Shown here in pieces: positions 22,861 to 33,647 of a DNA stretch of 64,000 nucleotides (its first letter is position 1; the number at the start of each line of letters is the position of its first letter). Origin of the DNA: Hydractinia symbiolongicarpus (Eukaryota > Cnidaria > Hydrozoa > Anthoathecata > Hydractiniidae); the NCBI RefSeq assembly GCF_029227915.1, contig NC_079878.1, forward strand, positions 9,424,001 through 9,488,000, written 5' to 3'. Made by a program: the position numbers and the translations under genes. The notes below the pieces were generated by a model that had not been told where the DNA came from, did not search any database, and saw nothing but the letters and a program-made list of their open reading frames with translations.

Positions 22861-24685
22861 CCCAGCCGGCACACCAACGTCGCAGAGATGTCGTAGCGAC
22901 GTCGAGTTTAACGTCGGTGCGACGTCCGCTCACTGTCAGAATGGAAAGTCGCGCAGACGTCGGACTTCGACGTCTGTACGACGTCAGAGCACAACGTCCT
23001 ATCGACGTCGTTCCTACGTTGTAAAGACGTCCGCCGACCTTTTACAAACGTATAGCTGCGAAGTTAAACGACGTTACATTAACTTAGCTGCGATGTTAAC
23101 AGACGTAACAAAAAGAGAGGCTCTTTAAAACAAAAAGTGATTATTAAAATTATTTTCTTTTATAATCCACTAGCATTCACATTCGTTAAATTACACTAGT
23201 ATCAGAAGACACTTGATAACTCCTATTTATTTACAACAAGACGTATGATATACGCAAACAACCTCGCCAAAAAAGTGTATAAAAAGCTGAAGTTAGACAC
23301 GACATATTTTGCTATTCGGATAGGCAATAATATTGATAGAAAATTTCTCGAAATTTCAATTTTCGTTAGGTCAGTCTGTAAACACGTCCTCGCGGGCGAG
23401 ATAGTAAAAAAAAAAAAAAAAGTAAAAATAGTTACCAAGATGAGATTCGAACACACGACTACTCCCGTGTCGGTGCTCAGAGAGGCAAAAATTTCCATTC
23501 TTGTAGGACACATTTGCGTTTTAATACAAGCTCACGAGCTTGTAATAACTTTATGTTCCCAAGCATAAACCATTTTCATCACCACTGCATTTTTCACGTG
23601 TGTCTTCAGGATTGAAACGATTGTTCATCAACATTTTTTCTGTTTGCTATAGAAAGAAAGTAAAGGTATTAAAATATGATCTAACTAGTGATATAAATTG
23701 CAGTCATATAGCGAAGATACACGCTTTTTATATAAGAACATTTCTCAGAAATGACAAGATGTGTAATTGTAAAGCTAGATGTTCAAAGAAATATATATTA
23801 ACAGATTGTACATTTTTCAATTGATGTGCCTAGATACAATGTTAGTTATAAAGTAACTAGAATTACTTACTGTTTCTTCTTCTTAAAACGGCAATCATTT
23901 TGTCGCTTTTCTCTTTTCTTCTATATTTTCGTAAAAACAGAATCCACAATACTTTACCAACAACAAATGCTTGAAATTAACACACAACGATTTTAGCGCG
24001 AAAGAAATGGACACATATATCACGTCGTTTGGACAAATAAATTTCAAAACGTTTGCAACTTCAACTTTCTTTAGTAAAGAGAAAAACGTTGTGTGTATTT
24101 TTAAATTCGAAGCGATTCTTTTCCGTTCGGATACTTCCTCGTTCGAAAGTACGATGTTTTAACAAATTAAATTGCACAATTTTTATCACATGATTTGGTC
24201 ACATCTATTATAAATTTGAACTGGAAACTTTTGCGCTTTCTCTCTTAAGAATAAAATTATAATAAAAACGTATCCCTCGTACAATCTCCAAAAGTCAGTA
24301 AGTTATTGCATTTGTAAAAACCGTTTTTTATGTTTCTAAGAAAATTTTAAGAATAATTTTTCCCTGAAAGATTTATCGAATCTTACGAGATGCGACGTTG
24401 GTACAGCGTCGTGTCGAAGTACAAATCCGACGTCTGATAACCTAACGTTGGATCGACGTCGGTTTATGGTCGATATGCGACGTCGGAAATCCTGACGTTG
24501 GATCGACGTCGGTTTATGGTTGATATGCGACGTCGGAAATCCTGACGTTGGATCGACGTCGGTTTATGGTCGAAATACGGCGTCAGAAATTACGACATCG
24601 AAGCGACGTTGTAACAACGTAGCCGACGTCGCGACGTAGCAGCGACTAGCAACAGACGTCTGTACGACGTCGTGCGCCTGCTGGG
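22861..24685. mobile_element. ACGTC-rich foldback TIR element
   Basis: It starts CCCAGCCGGCACACCAACGT and ends ACGTCGTGCGCCTGCTGGG; the termini pair as CCCAGC(A/C)GGC. Both ends (about 22861-23105 and 24390-24685) are packed with the palindromic word GACGTC. The right end contains three tandem copies of a 50-bp unit (from 24428) containing CCTGACGTTGGATCGACGTC. The interior (23105-24390) is ordinary AT-rich DNA with no recognisable transposase, so the element is non-autonomous or gutted. Flanks offer at most AG/AG as a target duplication. The CCCAGC ends and ACGTC arrays recall short foldback elements seen in other invertebrate genomes, but I cannot assign a superfamily. Confidence 0.7.
24428..24580. 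repeat. 50-bp tandem repeat inside the foldback element
   Basis: Three units starting CGACGTCGGAAATCCTGACG, each holding two GACGTC palindromes, with a partial fourth after them. Confidence 0.85.
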
Positions 24686-25138
24686 AGTGACCGCGACCTG
24701 ATAATAATAAGATCAATCTCTATACGCTATTTGTGTCTCCAGACCCATTGAGTCATAGAGAACGCTCCTTATATTTCCTAACATAGCAACTTCATAAGGT
24801 TCTATTACATTTTTTTTCAGGGGTATAACTGACCCTGCACCCTCGTGCGGGATAAAGTAAAGTTAAAAGCGCGCGAATGCCACCCCTGGATTGTTGGTCG
24901 ACCAAAGTCAACAACAGATTTCTCATTTCCAGAGCTAGTATCTGAAAGCAACAGTTTTCTTGTTTACTTTTAAATTTCTTTTTGTGTTTTTATTTATTCT
25001 ACAGTTAAAAAAAAATTATTTAATATTTATTTTATTTTAAATTTAAATTTAAAATTAAAATTGTTTTAGCTATTTGTCTTTTTTTTCAAAAAAAAAGAAG
25101 TGTTGCTAGTTTCTTAAAAGACTGGAAAAAGGTAATCC

Positions 25139-25223
25139 CAACCTCGTTCTTAGGGGATTTCGCCTTGTTAGTGAAGTTGATAACTCCGTTATAAGGGGCA
25201 ACAAGATCCTGGGGGCGAGGTTG
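25139..25223. repeat. AACCTCGTTCCCAGGG-family MITE copy
   Basis: 85 bp from CAACCTCGTTCTTAGGGG to CCTGGGGGCGAGGTTG, in the opposite orientation to the 17.6-kb copy (GCCTTGTTAG first, ACTCCGTTATAAGGGG later). Confidence 0.8.
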
Positions 25224-26554
25224 TTATCATCCCTTTCAACTAATTTGTTTTGTCTAGACACAAAATCTAGCCCAATCTTGTCTAGCGTGTATCAACAAAT
25301 AAACTTCTACGAGATTTACAGATTATGTTTTTTTCTACTATTATATGACAATTTTTATGGTCATTTTATTAGAAACGTGCTTTTGTAAAAAATTAAAGAA
25401 ATTTCAAAAAACACAAGATACTAACGAAAGCCATGTAAGTAAAGATTCGATAGTGTACGATGAGTTTTTGGGCAGGTGTAAAATACGAGATATTGTATTT
25501 ACTCCTGTCAGTCAATTACGTTGGCGATATTGATATTATAGCCGGAATTATGTTAATTTTAATCAATCAAATTTTTCTATGCTTCTACTTCTTTTTAAAA
25601 AAGTAACAACCAAGGCCTGCCCTTTTGCAACAGTATTCAACCATATCTTTTTGTTTAAATTCAATCTCTTGGAAAGAAAGGTGTATGATATATGCAAATT
25701 TAATATTTTTAGGTTTAAAAACTTATTTATTTAAATATACTCCTTTAAAAACCATTCAGTCTTTTCAAACTATCAAGCCTTTCAAAAACGAATCAATTCT
25801 TTAAGCTATTCGATCATTGTAAAACAATTTAATGCTTCAAAAAACTATGTGCGGGCGAGCGCGATTTTATGTTATCCACCGTGATGGTGTGATGTATCAA
25901 AGATGGCGTCTAATATAATAATAAAACCAGTTGCATAAGCTTCTTGTATAAGCTGGTAAAGTTTCTTCGAAATGAAGAAGGTTCCATGGAATTTGAAAAT
26001 TAGAAGTAACAGCAACGTTACAGCAACGTTTATCAAGTAGAATCTTCAATCACCTTAATTAGAAATGAAAGGCTGAGAAGAATTGCACCTTACAACATGG
26101 GCAGCATAAATAACACAAATTATGCTAAAAAATCTGTTTCTAGTTCAAGAAAGTAAATATGCGACACCCAATGAGTTTGCTTCACTTTCGTCTCAGAGGC
26201 CTGCTCTAGCCTTTGCAGTTGAACTACTTATACCGTGTGTGGTACTGATCCAGTCTTCTTTCAACCAGCTATTTAAAGTTTTGATGCTAATGCATGTTAG
26301 TTTTCAGAATCCAATTCCAATCAAGCTTTAACTAAGGAAAGAATATTTTATATTTCTGATATTTTTTGGGGTAAAATTCTTTAGGTTAGGGCTCATTCGA
26401 GGGGAAGCAATCTTATATTCTTTTTCTTCTTTTGACTGTAATTTTCTGTACTCTTAAAAAAGAGGTATTAATGGATTTTCAGTTGTTGATCCATGAATTG
26501 TCAATTCCTTCGTCGCTCATATCAGCAAAACGCTGTAAGTGTTGAAGATCATTG
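25224..26554. other. Spacer, no supported gene
   Basis: Short frames only. No repeat structure found. Confidence 0.3.
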
Positions 26555-26956
26555 TCACTGACTCTTCAAATAGTCGTCAATCTTTACACGTCCAGCTTTT
26601 TTCATTTTTTTGTCCCAACTGAACCCAAGGCCTCTGAGCTTCTTCAACACGTCACCTGAAACAAGTTTCGGACAGCCCTGTCTTTTATCAGCATGAATAG
26701 ATACTTATAATATGGTACAGATTGTTGCATTTCTTGATTCTCTAATCTTTCAAAAAATCTAAAACAAGTGTAAGTTGTAATCGATTTTCTTCAGATATTC
26801 TTAGGTGAGGAGTTGACATAGGGTTAAAAAAATTCAAGATTTGCTCGGTATGAAGTGTTTGCGAAATAATTTCTTCATCATCAAAACTAATTCTTTGAAC
26901 CCATTCTAACACATCACGTAGGGTCTTTTGTAAATTAGAGCCAATTTGTCAGCCAT
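26555..26956 (-). pseudogene. Decayed protein-coding relic, family not recognised
   Basis: Reading the minus strand from an ATG at 26956, coding-like segments follow one another in different frames: TLRDVLEWVQRISFDDEE, then HTEQILNFFNPM, ENQEMQQSVPYYKYLFML, and LKKLRGLGFSWDKKMKK ending in a stop at 26555. At least three frame changes are needed, one at a T-run near 26777. Codon texture and length conservation suggest a real protein once existed here. I do not recognise it. It sits next to the Penelope-like relic but may be unrelated. Confidence 0.4.
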
Positions 26957-27229
26957 TTTTAATTTTTTTTTACCTTTTAAAGGCCCATAAAGGAGGAAAG
27001 TAGGACCTAGCGCTATCCCCAAGAAGTTAAAAGAGTTTAAGGGGGCTACAAAAGTGGCTGCTGATTTTTGACCTTAATGACTATTTTGGCCTAGCTAGCA
27101 AGCTATTTTCTTCTAAATATTGCACAGAAACACACCAAATTATTTCATACAAAGCCAAACCTTTAAAATCTTTTCCGTATATATAGTATATTTTAAGTTC
27201 CGTAAGTTGGAAGTTCCGTATACATAGGA

Positions 27230-27640
27230 AAATATTCCTTGTGTCACGCTTGATAGTTTCTGTTAAATCTCGTTTGAGGCGTGCGTATGGACCGTTGTTA
27301 ATGTGGTCATAACATTTATCAAGGTAATCATTTTTGTCTTAAATGACCGTCGTTTGACCTTTATCAGCTGGATATTTTTATCCTTTCTTAATTTAGACAG
27401 TGTGATGCGTTCCTGTTTCGTCATGTTATCTTTTGGCACTTTTGCATTTTGTAAAGTCAGACAGTGTCTGCTTCTTCCTTTGACAATACTTTAATTGCCT
27501 GTTCTGCACTCGCAACAATTTCTTTAGTTGGTAAACTTGTTGGAGGTAGACAATAATTCATTCTTTTTAATAGAACACTGCTCTCTTTCTCCGAAAACTC
27601 TTTGGAAGAGAAGTTCATAAAGCTCATAAATAGTATAGAC
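27230..27640 (-). pseudogene. Penelope-like reverse transcriptase fragment
   Basis: The minus strand contains the N-terminal reverse-transcriptase signature of Penelope-like elements: TLSKLRKDKNI, then PADKGQTTVI followed by an in-frame stop, DKNDYLDKCYDHINNGPY and ARLKRDLTETIKRD. Upstream, in other frames, are LLKRMNYCLPPTS and ASAEQAIKVLSKEEAD, also typical of that region. At least one stop and two frameshifts interrupt it, and the catalytic palm (YADD region) is absent, so this is a short 5' truncated or deleted relic. Confidence 0.6.
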
Positions 27641-30440
27641 AGAAATACTCATATTAATAGTATTTCCTATCAACTTCCAGAGATATGGTTACCCGCACTT
27701 CGGAAAGCGAACATTATGAAAAAAGTGCAAAAAATGGTTCGGGACAAACGTAACAAAAAAGCGAACTTTTAGAAAAAGAAACGTAACATAAAGCGAACTT
27801 TTAGAAAAAGGAAATATTTTAATCAATTTATTGCTTCCATCTGGGTCCGTAAAAAAGTTAATTACTTTAATTGCTGTGATTTTATTTGTTAATTTCGATC
27901 CTCTAATTATCCCCTTAAATAATAAATAGCCAAAGATGATTACGATCATTGCCCGTCGATGACATCTGTAGCTGTCGAAAACTAGCCTAGGATAAACTCG
28001 CTTGTTCATGACATGATAATATTTATATTATTCAATGACGATGCCTGAACAGATAAGTGGTAATATTTTTAAAATGAATAATTTTTTATTTAATTATTTT
28101 ATTTATTTATTTTCACATCATACCTCTTTAACCGTTGTTCGTCGTTGAGTCGTGCGCCAAATTGTAAACCTACGCCATAATTTATTTCGCTCAAGGTATA
28201 TCCACTAGGATAAAAAAGTTTTAATTAACTAGCTACATTGTGCTAATGCATAGCTACTTGTCATTCCAACAACTACTAACGAATCAAACTCCATTTTCAT
28301 TCCATCAAAAGCAAATTACACAATTTCTTTCATGTTAGTCGAAAAACAATTTAATTCACAAACATTGTAGACGAATTTAATTTTCAAGTAAACTGTACAT
28401 ATAAAAAGAAGAAAAAAAATATTTTTAAAAGTGTGAAATGTTATAAATATTACAGTTCATATTGTTTGTCTCAACACCGATTCGAATATACGTTTGACGT
28501 GAGGTTTTCACGTTTTTTGACTAAAACCACCCACTGGAATTTGTTTTCTCTGCGCATGCGCAAAACAAATCCAGTACCTATGTCTACTTTTTTGGTAACG
28601 ATTGTTTTTTTAACGCTAACTTTATATTCACAAGACAAAAAAGAAACCCTACAGAGATTGTTGCGGTGTCCCTGGCTGCGACAATTTTTTCCACTATATT
28701 AGATTCTCTGTTAATTACACCGTTTTGGGCTGTGACATTTTGCGTCTTCAACTATTGCAGAAAAATAAAATAAGAAGATATTAAACCATTTTGGTTGGTA
28801 TTGGTATTCAACAAAAACACTCACATAATATATTAATAATAGAAACGTTTTTGATGTAAACACTATGTATATGCTTGGAGGAGAGAAAAAAGAATCTTCC
28901 TTCAAGGTATAAGCAATGGAATCTTACCTTTTAGTTTAAGTGTATTTGATCAAAGGTAGTTGTCATTTTTTTATATGCACAACGAAGCATAAAATCAAAT
29001 ATTAGTCTACCTAATGACTGTTCCATATAAATTCTTAACGTTAATGCAAATCAGAAAAACTTTTAAGCTTTAAATCTAATTTTCGCACCATCCAGTTTGT
29101 ATATATAACAAAGCAAGTGTCTTGTAGTGATTCTTCTTTAAAGCACAAACGTAAACTTTACATGGTTAAAAATGTTAATTATAAGGTCATCTTCTTAAAG
29201 CTGTTTTACACTGGCTCCCTACTGATTTAAGCTGCTTTTTTGATATTTTATTTCTATAAGTGCCGACATACTGACAGTATGATAAACAACTTTCTAAAAC
29301 CAGGTGCTTACATTCACTTATAGGCAATAAAGTGCTCTCTTGCAACCTCGGTTCAAGATTCTTCGTTCTTCTTCATTTTGGCGACACTACGTGTTTTAAA
29401 CATAGGACTGAGAACTAGGGTAACTTACTCGCATATTTCATCGCGTTATATTTTAAGGTTTTAATAATTTAAAGAGAAAAGAAAAAACACAAGATATAAT
29501 GGTAACTGTAAACAATTAAGTTCAAGTTCAAAAGAAAAGAAATACAATACTAAAATATTTATTTTAAAACACATTTTTTTTCTTATATTTTCTCACAGTA
29601 TTTGTAGTGAAAATTTGAATGAAAAAAAAAGAAACTTTAACCTTGAGAACACAGTGTGTATCTTTAATGAAAATACCGGTGGTACCATATTTCTTAAATT
29701 TTTACAGCTTTACCCATTTGTAAAGTAAAACGTTTATGGTTATATTTATAGACAATGTTTATTTCCACTGCAATTTTGTTTCAAAAAGTTCTTAGTGGGT
29801 ATCTTAAGACATTTTACGTTTTAAATTTTTAATCTACTTTACGCTTTTTTGTTGAATTTCGAATTAAGTTATTAAAGAGTTGATTGAGATTTGCCTTCTG
29901 AACCAGTCCGTGGAACAGGCTCAGAAGAATAAAAACAGACCATACGCTTGCGAATAATGGCTACACAAATACCTACTAAACAGGGAGAGTTGAGAATAAA
30001 AAAAAAGTGAGTCGGTGGGGGGGGAGGGATTTAGGGGGGACGTGGTGACGTGGGAGTGAAAAATGTATCGATATTCAATAATTGAGGAGAGGGTTGGAAG
30101 AATTAGGGCAAAATGGGTTACAAAAATAGAAAACAAGGATATTTCGAAAAAAGCCCTGATCATTGTGGTTTTCAGTTAAATAGCACGTCACTGCAAGATC
30201 GTTCTTAATTTCCTTCGTGAGACATCAGACTACATTGTATTTTTCCGTTTTCGTGGTATTCTGTTTTCGACTTACATATTTATTGGCTAGATGTTTCTAA
30301 TTGTTTTAATAATTTGCTTATCACAAGAAATTAATAAAGAGCTGCTGAAATAAACGCGAAGGGTGGAAGTACAAAAATCAAAAATTAAAATTAGCGGCGA
30401 CTCCAAAGTAATGATACCATCAAGTCAGATGAGAGACAAA
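27641..30440. other. 2.8-kb spacer with one strong palindrome
   Basis: No supported gene. The only structured feature is the palindrome at 28533-28575, described separately. A G-rich patch lies at about 30013-30045. Confidence 0.35.
28533..28575. promoter_or_regulatory. Palindrome containing an NRF1-type site TGCGCATGCGCA
   Basis: CTGGAATTTGTTTT on the left pairs with AAAACAAATCCAG on the right around TGCGCATGCGCA (28551-28562). That 12-mer equals the consensus bound by NRF1-family factors. No adjacent gene start was found, so it may instead be a small inverted-repeat element. Confidence 0.4.
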
Positions 30441-30441
30441 G

Positions 30442-30557
30442 AGCCCGGGGAACGAGGTTGGAAAGTGATTTCATAATCTCGTTCCCAGGGCAATTTTTTG
30501 CTTTTTTAATACCCGAGATTGGTTTAAAGATAAAAACAAGAAGCCCTGGGGGCTCTA
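30442..30557. repeat. Rearranged AACCTCGTTCCCAGGG-family MITE
   Basis: Three family ends in a row: GCCCGGGGAACGAGGTTGG, then AATCTCGTTCCCAGGGCAA, then AAGCCCTGGGGGCTC. It looks like two overlapping or internally inverted copies. Confidence 0.6.
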
Positions 30558-30809
30558 AGAATTTCCGCTTGCTTCCAAAATATTTGATGACAACCTGCTA
30601 ATTCGTTGTGTTATCGTGCCAAACATTCGAAGAGGTTTGGTGCATGAAGCTCTGAAGATAAAGCACACAAGTGACATTATATCTTACAACAAACGCAAAC
30701 AAAAAGAAACGTGTCATAATAAACTCACATTTTAAAATAAATTGCTAACAAAAAATACAGCCTATCATTCATGGTTGAAAGTCTTGCGATTGAAACGCCC
30801 ATGGTCTTA

Positions 30810-31465
30810 AACGGCATTTAGTTGACAAAAAATCAAAATATTGATGCCACCATCATGTTCAGCATACTTTTTTTATTAACTGTGCCAATTTTTGTCGAAA
30901 ATAAAGTAGTTTTAAATTTTGGCTTAAAATAACATTTAGGTGACAAAAAATCAAACTTTTGTATCGTCATCATTTTTAGCATACTTTATTTGTTAACTGT
31001 GCCAAATTTGGCCGAAAATGAAGTGGTTTTAATTTTTGGACCAATTTTGGCCTAAATTGGCATTTAGGTGACAAAAATCAATATTTTGATGTCACCATTA
31101 TGTTCAGCATACTTTTCTTGTTAACTTTGCCAATTTTTGTTGAAAATGAAGTAGTTTTAATTTTTGGACCAATTTTAGCCTAAAATGATATTTAAGGTGT
31201 CAAAAAATCAAATTTTTAATGTCACCATCATGTTCAGCATACTTTTTTTGTGATCTGTGCAAAATTTTGTCGAAAATAAAGTAGTTTTAATTTTTAGACC
31301 AATTTTGGCCTAAAATGACATTTGAGGTGGCAAAAAACCAAAATTCTGATGTCACCATCATGTTCAGCATACTTTTTTGTTAACTGTGCCAAATTTTGTC
31401 AAAAATAAAGTAGTTTTAATTTTTGGACCAATTTTGGCCTAAAATGACATTTAGGTAACAAAAAT
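30810..31465. repeat. Tandem repeat, five copies of a 117-130 bp unit
   Basis: Each unit includes GTCACCATCATGTTCAGCAT, AACTGTGCCAAATTTTGTCG and GGACCAATTTTGGCCTAAAA. The CATCATGTTC marker recurs at about 30851, 30968, 31096, 31226 and 31356. No frame stays open through it. Confidence 0.9.
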
Positions 31466-31875
31466 CAGAGGAACGTGAAATCCCAGGGTCGATTTTTTCT
31501 CAAAAAATGCTCCAAAAGAAAAAAAACGACGGTTTTAAAGAATTTCCTACGGCTTTAGGCGCGGAAATTCAATAAAATTTTTTATTTTTAAACGTCTTTT
31601 TCTACGCCTTTCACTGATAAACACCCCCATTCAGTACTAGGAAAGGTAAATAAACGCCTGGGCGTTCATTTGACGATTTAAGGTAACTCTAACCTCCAAT
31701 CCCACGGACTAACCTTGGACAGTAGTAAAATCATACTAAACCTTCTTAGCTGTACATTACTTAAAAGGGTGAATCGTATTAACCCTATCCAGACTGGGCT
31801 ATTAAGGGGCTCTGAAAAATTAGATTAAAAAAATTGTCTTCGAAAGGACGGACTTCAGACAGAACAACGTAAAGC

Positions 31876-32892
31876 TTAGATGCTTTTAATTTTTTTTCGA
31901 CACCATCTAAAAAATTTTTGAAAGGCATTAGGACGTTTCTTTATGCGCAGTTCAACTGCAAAGTTCATCGTAGAGGCTTCACTTTCACTTCTCACCGCAG
32001 AGATGTTAACATTACCTCCGTCACATTGGAACACGTGTACGTCAACTAATGGTTCGCGGAATCGAACCTTCTTGAAAAATGGTACTGGTTCAAAATCAAA
32101 AGAGATTGATTCAAGAGAATCGTGTAACTGCTGAAGTGAATCGTAGATATCTAAACAATAAATTAATAAATGTTTAAAATAAAATTGACTTTGAACTAAA
32201 ATTTATACTTCTGTTCGCTTTTCAATAACCAGCGTTTTAGCGTCAAAGAAAACAAAGAGGCTAAAAATTGTGGTTATGCTAACGATTTTAACTCTTAAGG
32301 AACGGGTTCTGCAAATATCCGGGTAAAATCAGTCAAAAAAGCGCCACAGTTAAACCGCCATAACTTCTGAGGAATCATATTTTACGAAGAGGATTAATTG
32401 GGTGCCCAACATAAACTGTTTTGCCCTACTTTTTGAGAAGCTGATTATTTGTTGATTAAAAGAGTGATGTTAAAAAAGAGGTAAAGATAAAAAAAGTAAA
32501 CATCAGATGCTTGTTTCTTTTCACGTACCTTGATTATCAGAATTCAATTTTGCTTTCTTTTCATCATACATGCTCATTACAGCATTTATAAACTTTTCGT
32601 CGTCAACTAAGCTTTCCACACTTCCAAACTGACTGCTCCAAACGCTTACAGAATCGTCTTCATCATGTCTTCGTGCTGGAAACAGTTCATCAACTAAATC
32701 ATTCGTACTGTTATCACACAAAGGTACATCAATCCTGCCGAAGCTGATCACAGAAGCAGTATCATCTTCAGCATCACCACGGTCATCGTCGTTGCTGTTA
32801 AAAGACATCTGTACGCTGTATACGATCGGCAACCGGTATTTATGTTCATAAGAACGCTTTTTAAACATCGCTTCAGCAATATTAACTTCCAT
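31876..32892 (-). CDS. Two-exon gene of unknown family with a PP1-docking-like KVRF motif
   Basis: Exon 1 runs 32892-32529 and ends CAAG|GTACGT; exon 2 runs 32150-31876 behind TTGTTTAG. Both junctions fit phase 1, giving 212 residues. The N-terminal two thirds is acidic and Ser-rich (DDDRGDAEDD, RRHDEDDSVSVW). Exon 2 carries FFKKVRFREPLVDVHVFQ, where KKVRF fits the RVxF motif used to dock protein phosphatase 1, followed by a basic C-terminus (FFRWCRKKIK). PPP1R15/GADD34-type proteins share a KVRF-plus-V.V.. arrangement, but the WE.FARDR segment typical of them is not evident here, so that link is speculative. An upstream cluster of CRE sites suggests CREB/ATF control. The start is the first ATG after an in-frame stop; an additional 5' exon cannot be excluded. 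Confidence 0.6.
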
Positions 32893-33011
32893 TTCAGCTA
32901 CTTCTTTCAAACACCACAGATTAAACTAGTTTAGTATTTTCTACTTAGATACGTCTTTTCTGTAGCAAGGTTTGATTGAAACCAAAGAATTGTCAATCCG
33001 TCGATGCAATT

Positions 33012-33069
33012 TAACGTCATCGAAAACTAAATTGACGTCAGATATCATGACTTATTCAAAATGACGTCA
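33012..33069 (-). promoter_or_regulatory. Cluster of CRE (CREB/ATF) sites upstream of the KVRF gene
   Basis: Two perfect palindromic CREs, TGACGTCA, at 33033-33040 and 33062-33069, and a near match TAACGTCA at 33012-33019. They sit 120-180 bases upstream of the ATG at 32892. Such sites bind CREB, ATF or XBP1-like bZIP factors. Confidence 0.5.
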
Positions 33070-33647
33070 TATGTTACTCCGGAATATGTAGACGAGGAGG
33101 GAATGGTAAAGTACATTTTCGCTTAGAGAAACTGGACAAACAATATAAAACTATAATACTGCAACTCGTTCCTATACAAATGTTGACATGACCAAAGTCA
33201 TTGCTGCAAAACGTTTTATCAATCAAGTTTCACAAACCCAATTTTTATTTTTCTCGTAACGAATATACGCCTTGTTTTAAAGCACATTGGAGTAACAAAT
33301 GTCTCTTTTGCGAAATATTTCTTGCTGCATAAAGCCAAAATCATCTGCTAATTTCAACACGTCATTCCATATTATCGACCGAGTTAAGTTTAAAGAACGA
33401 GATACAGTAGCGATGCCAGATTATTATATTTTGTTACAGTAGAGTCTCCATAACTCGTACGGCTAAGGAGACGTTTGAGTAGTAGAGGTTTTCAAGTTTT
33501 TTCCAAATTTTTCCCTTATTTGCCTACCAGATGAACAAAAACAGTATATTAAGTACGTAGTCTTATTTATTGGGGGTTCTGGGTTGGTGAAATACAAAAA
33601 CAGAGCGTTTTAGTTGCTTTTTGCTCAAATTTTTTGAAAAAAATCAG

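Noticed and set aside
23430-23510. tRNA-like B-box (GTTCGAATC) on the minus strand, considered as a tRNA or SINE
   Set aside because: No matching acceptor stem or D-arm could be folded by eye, and no A-box at proper spacing.
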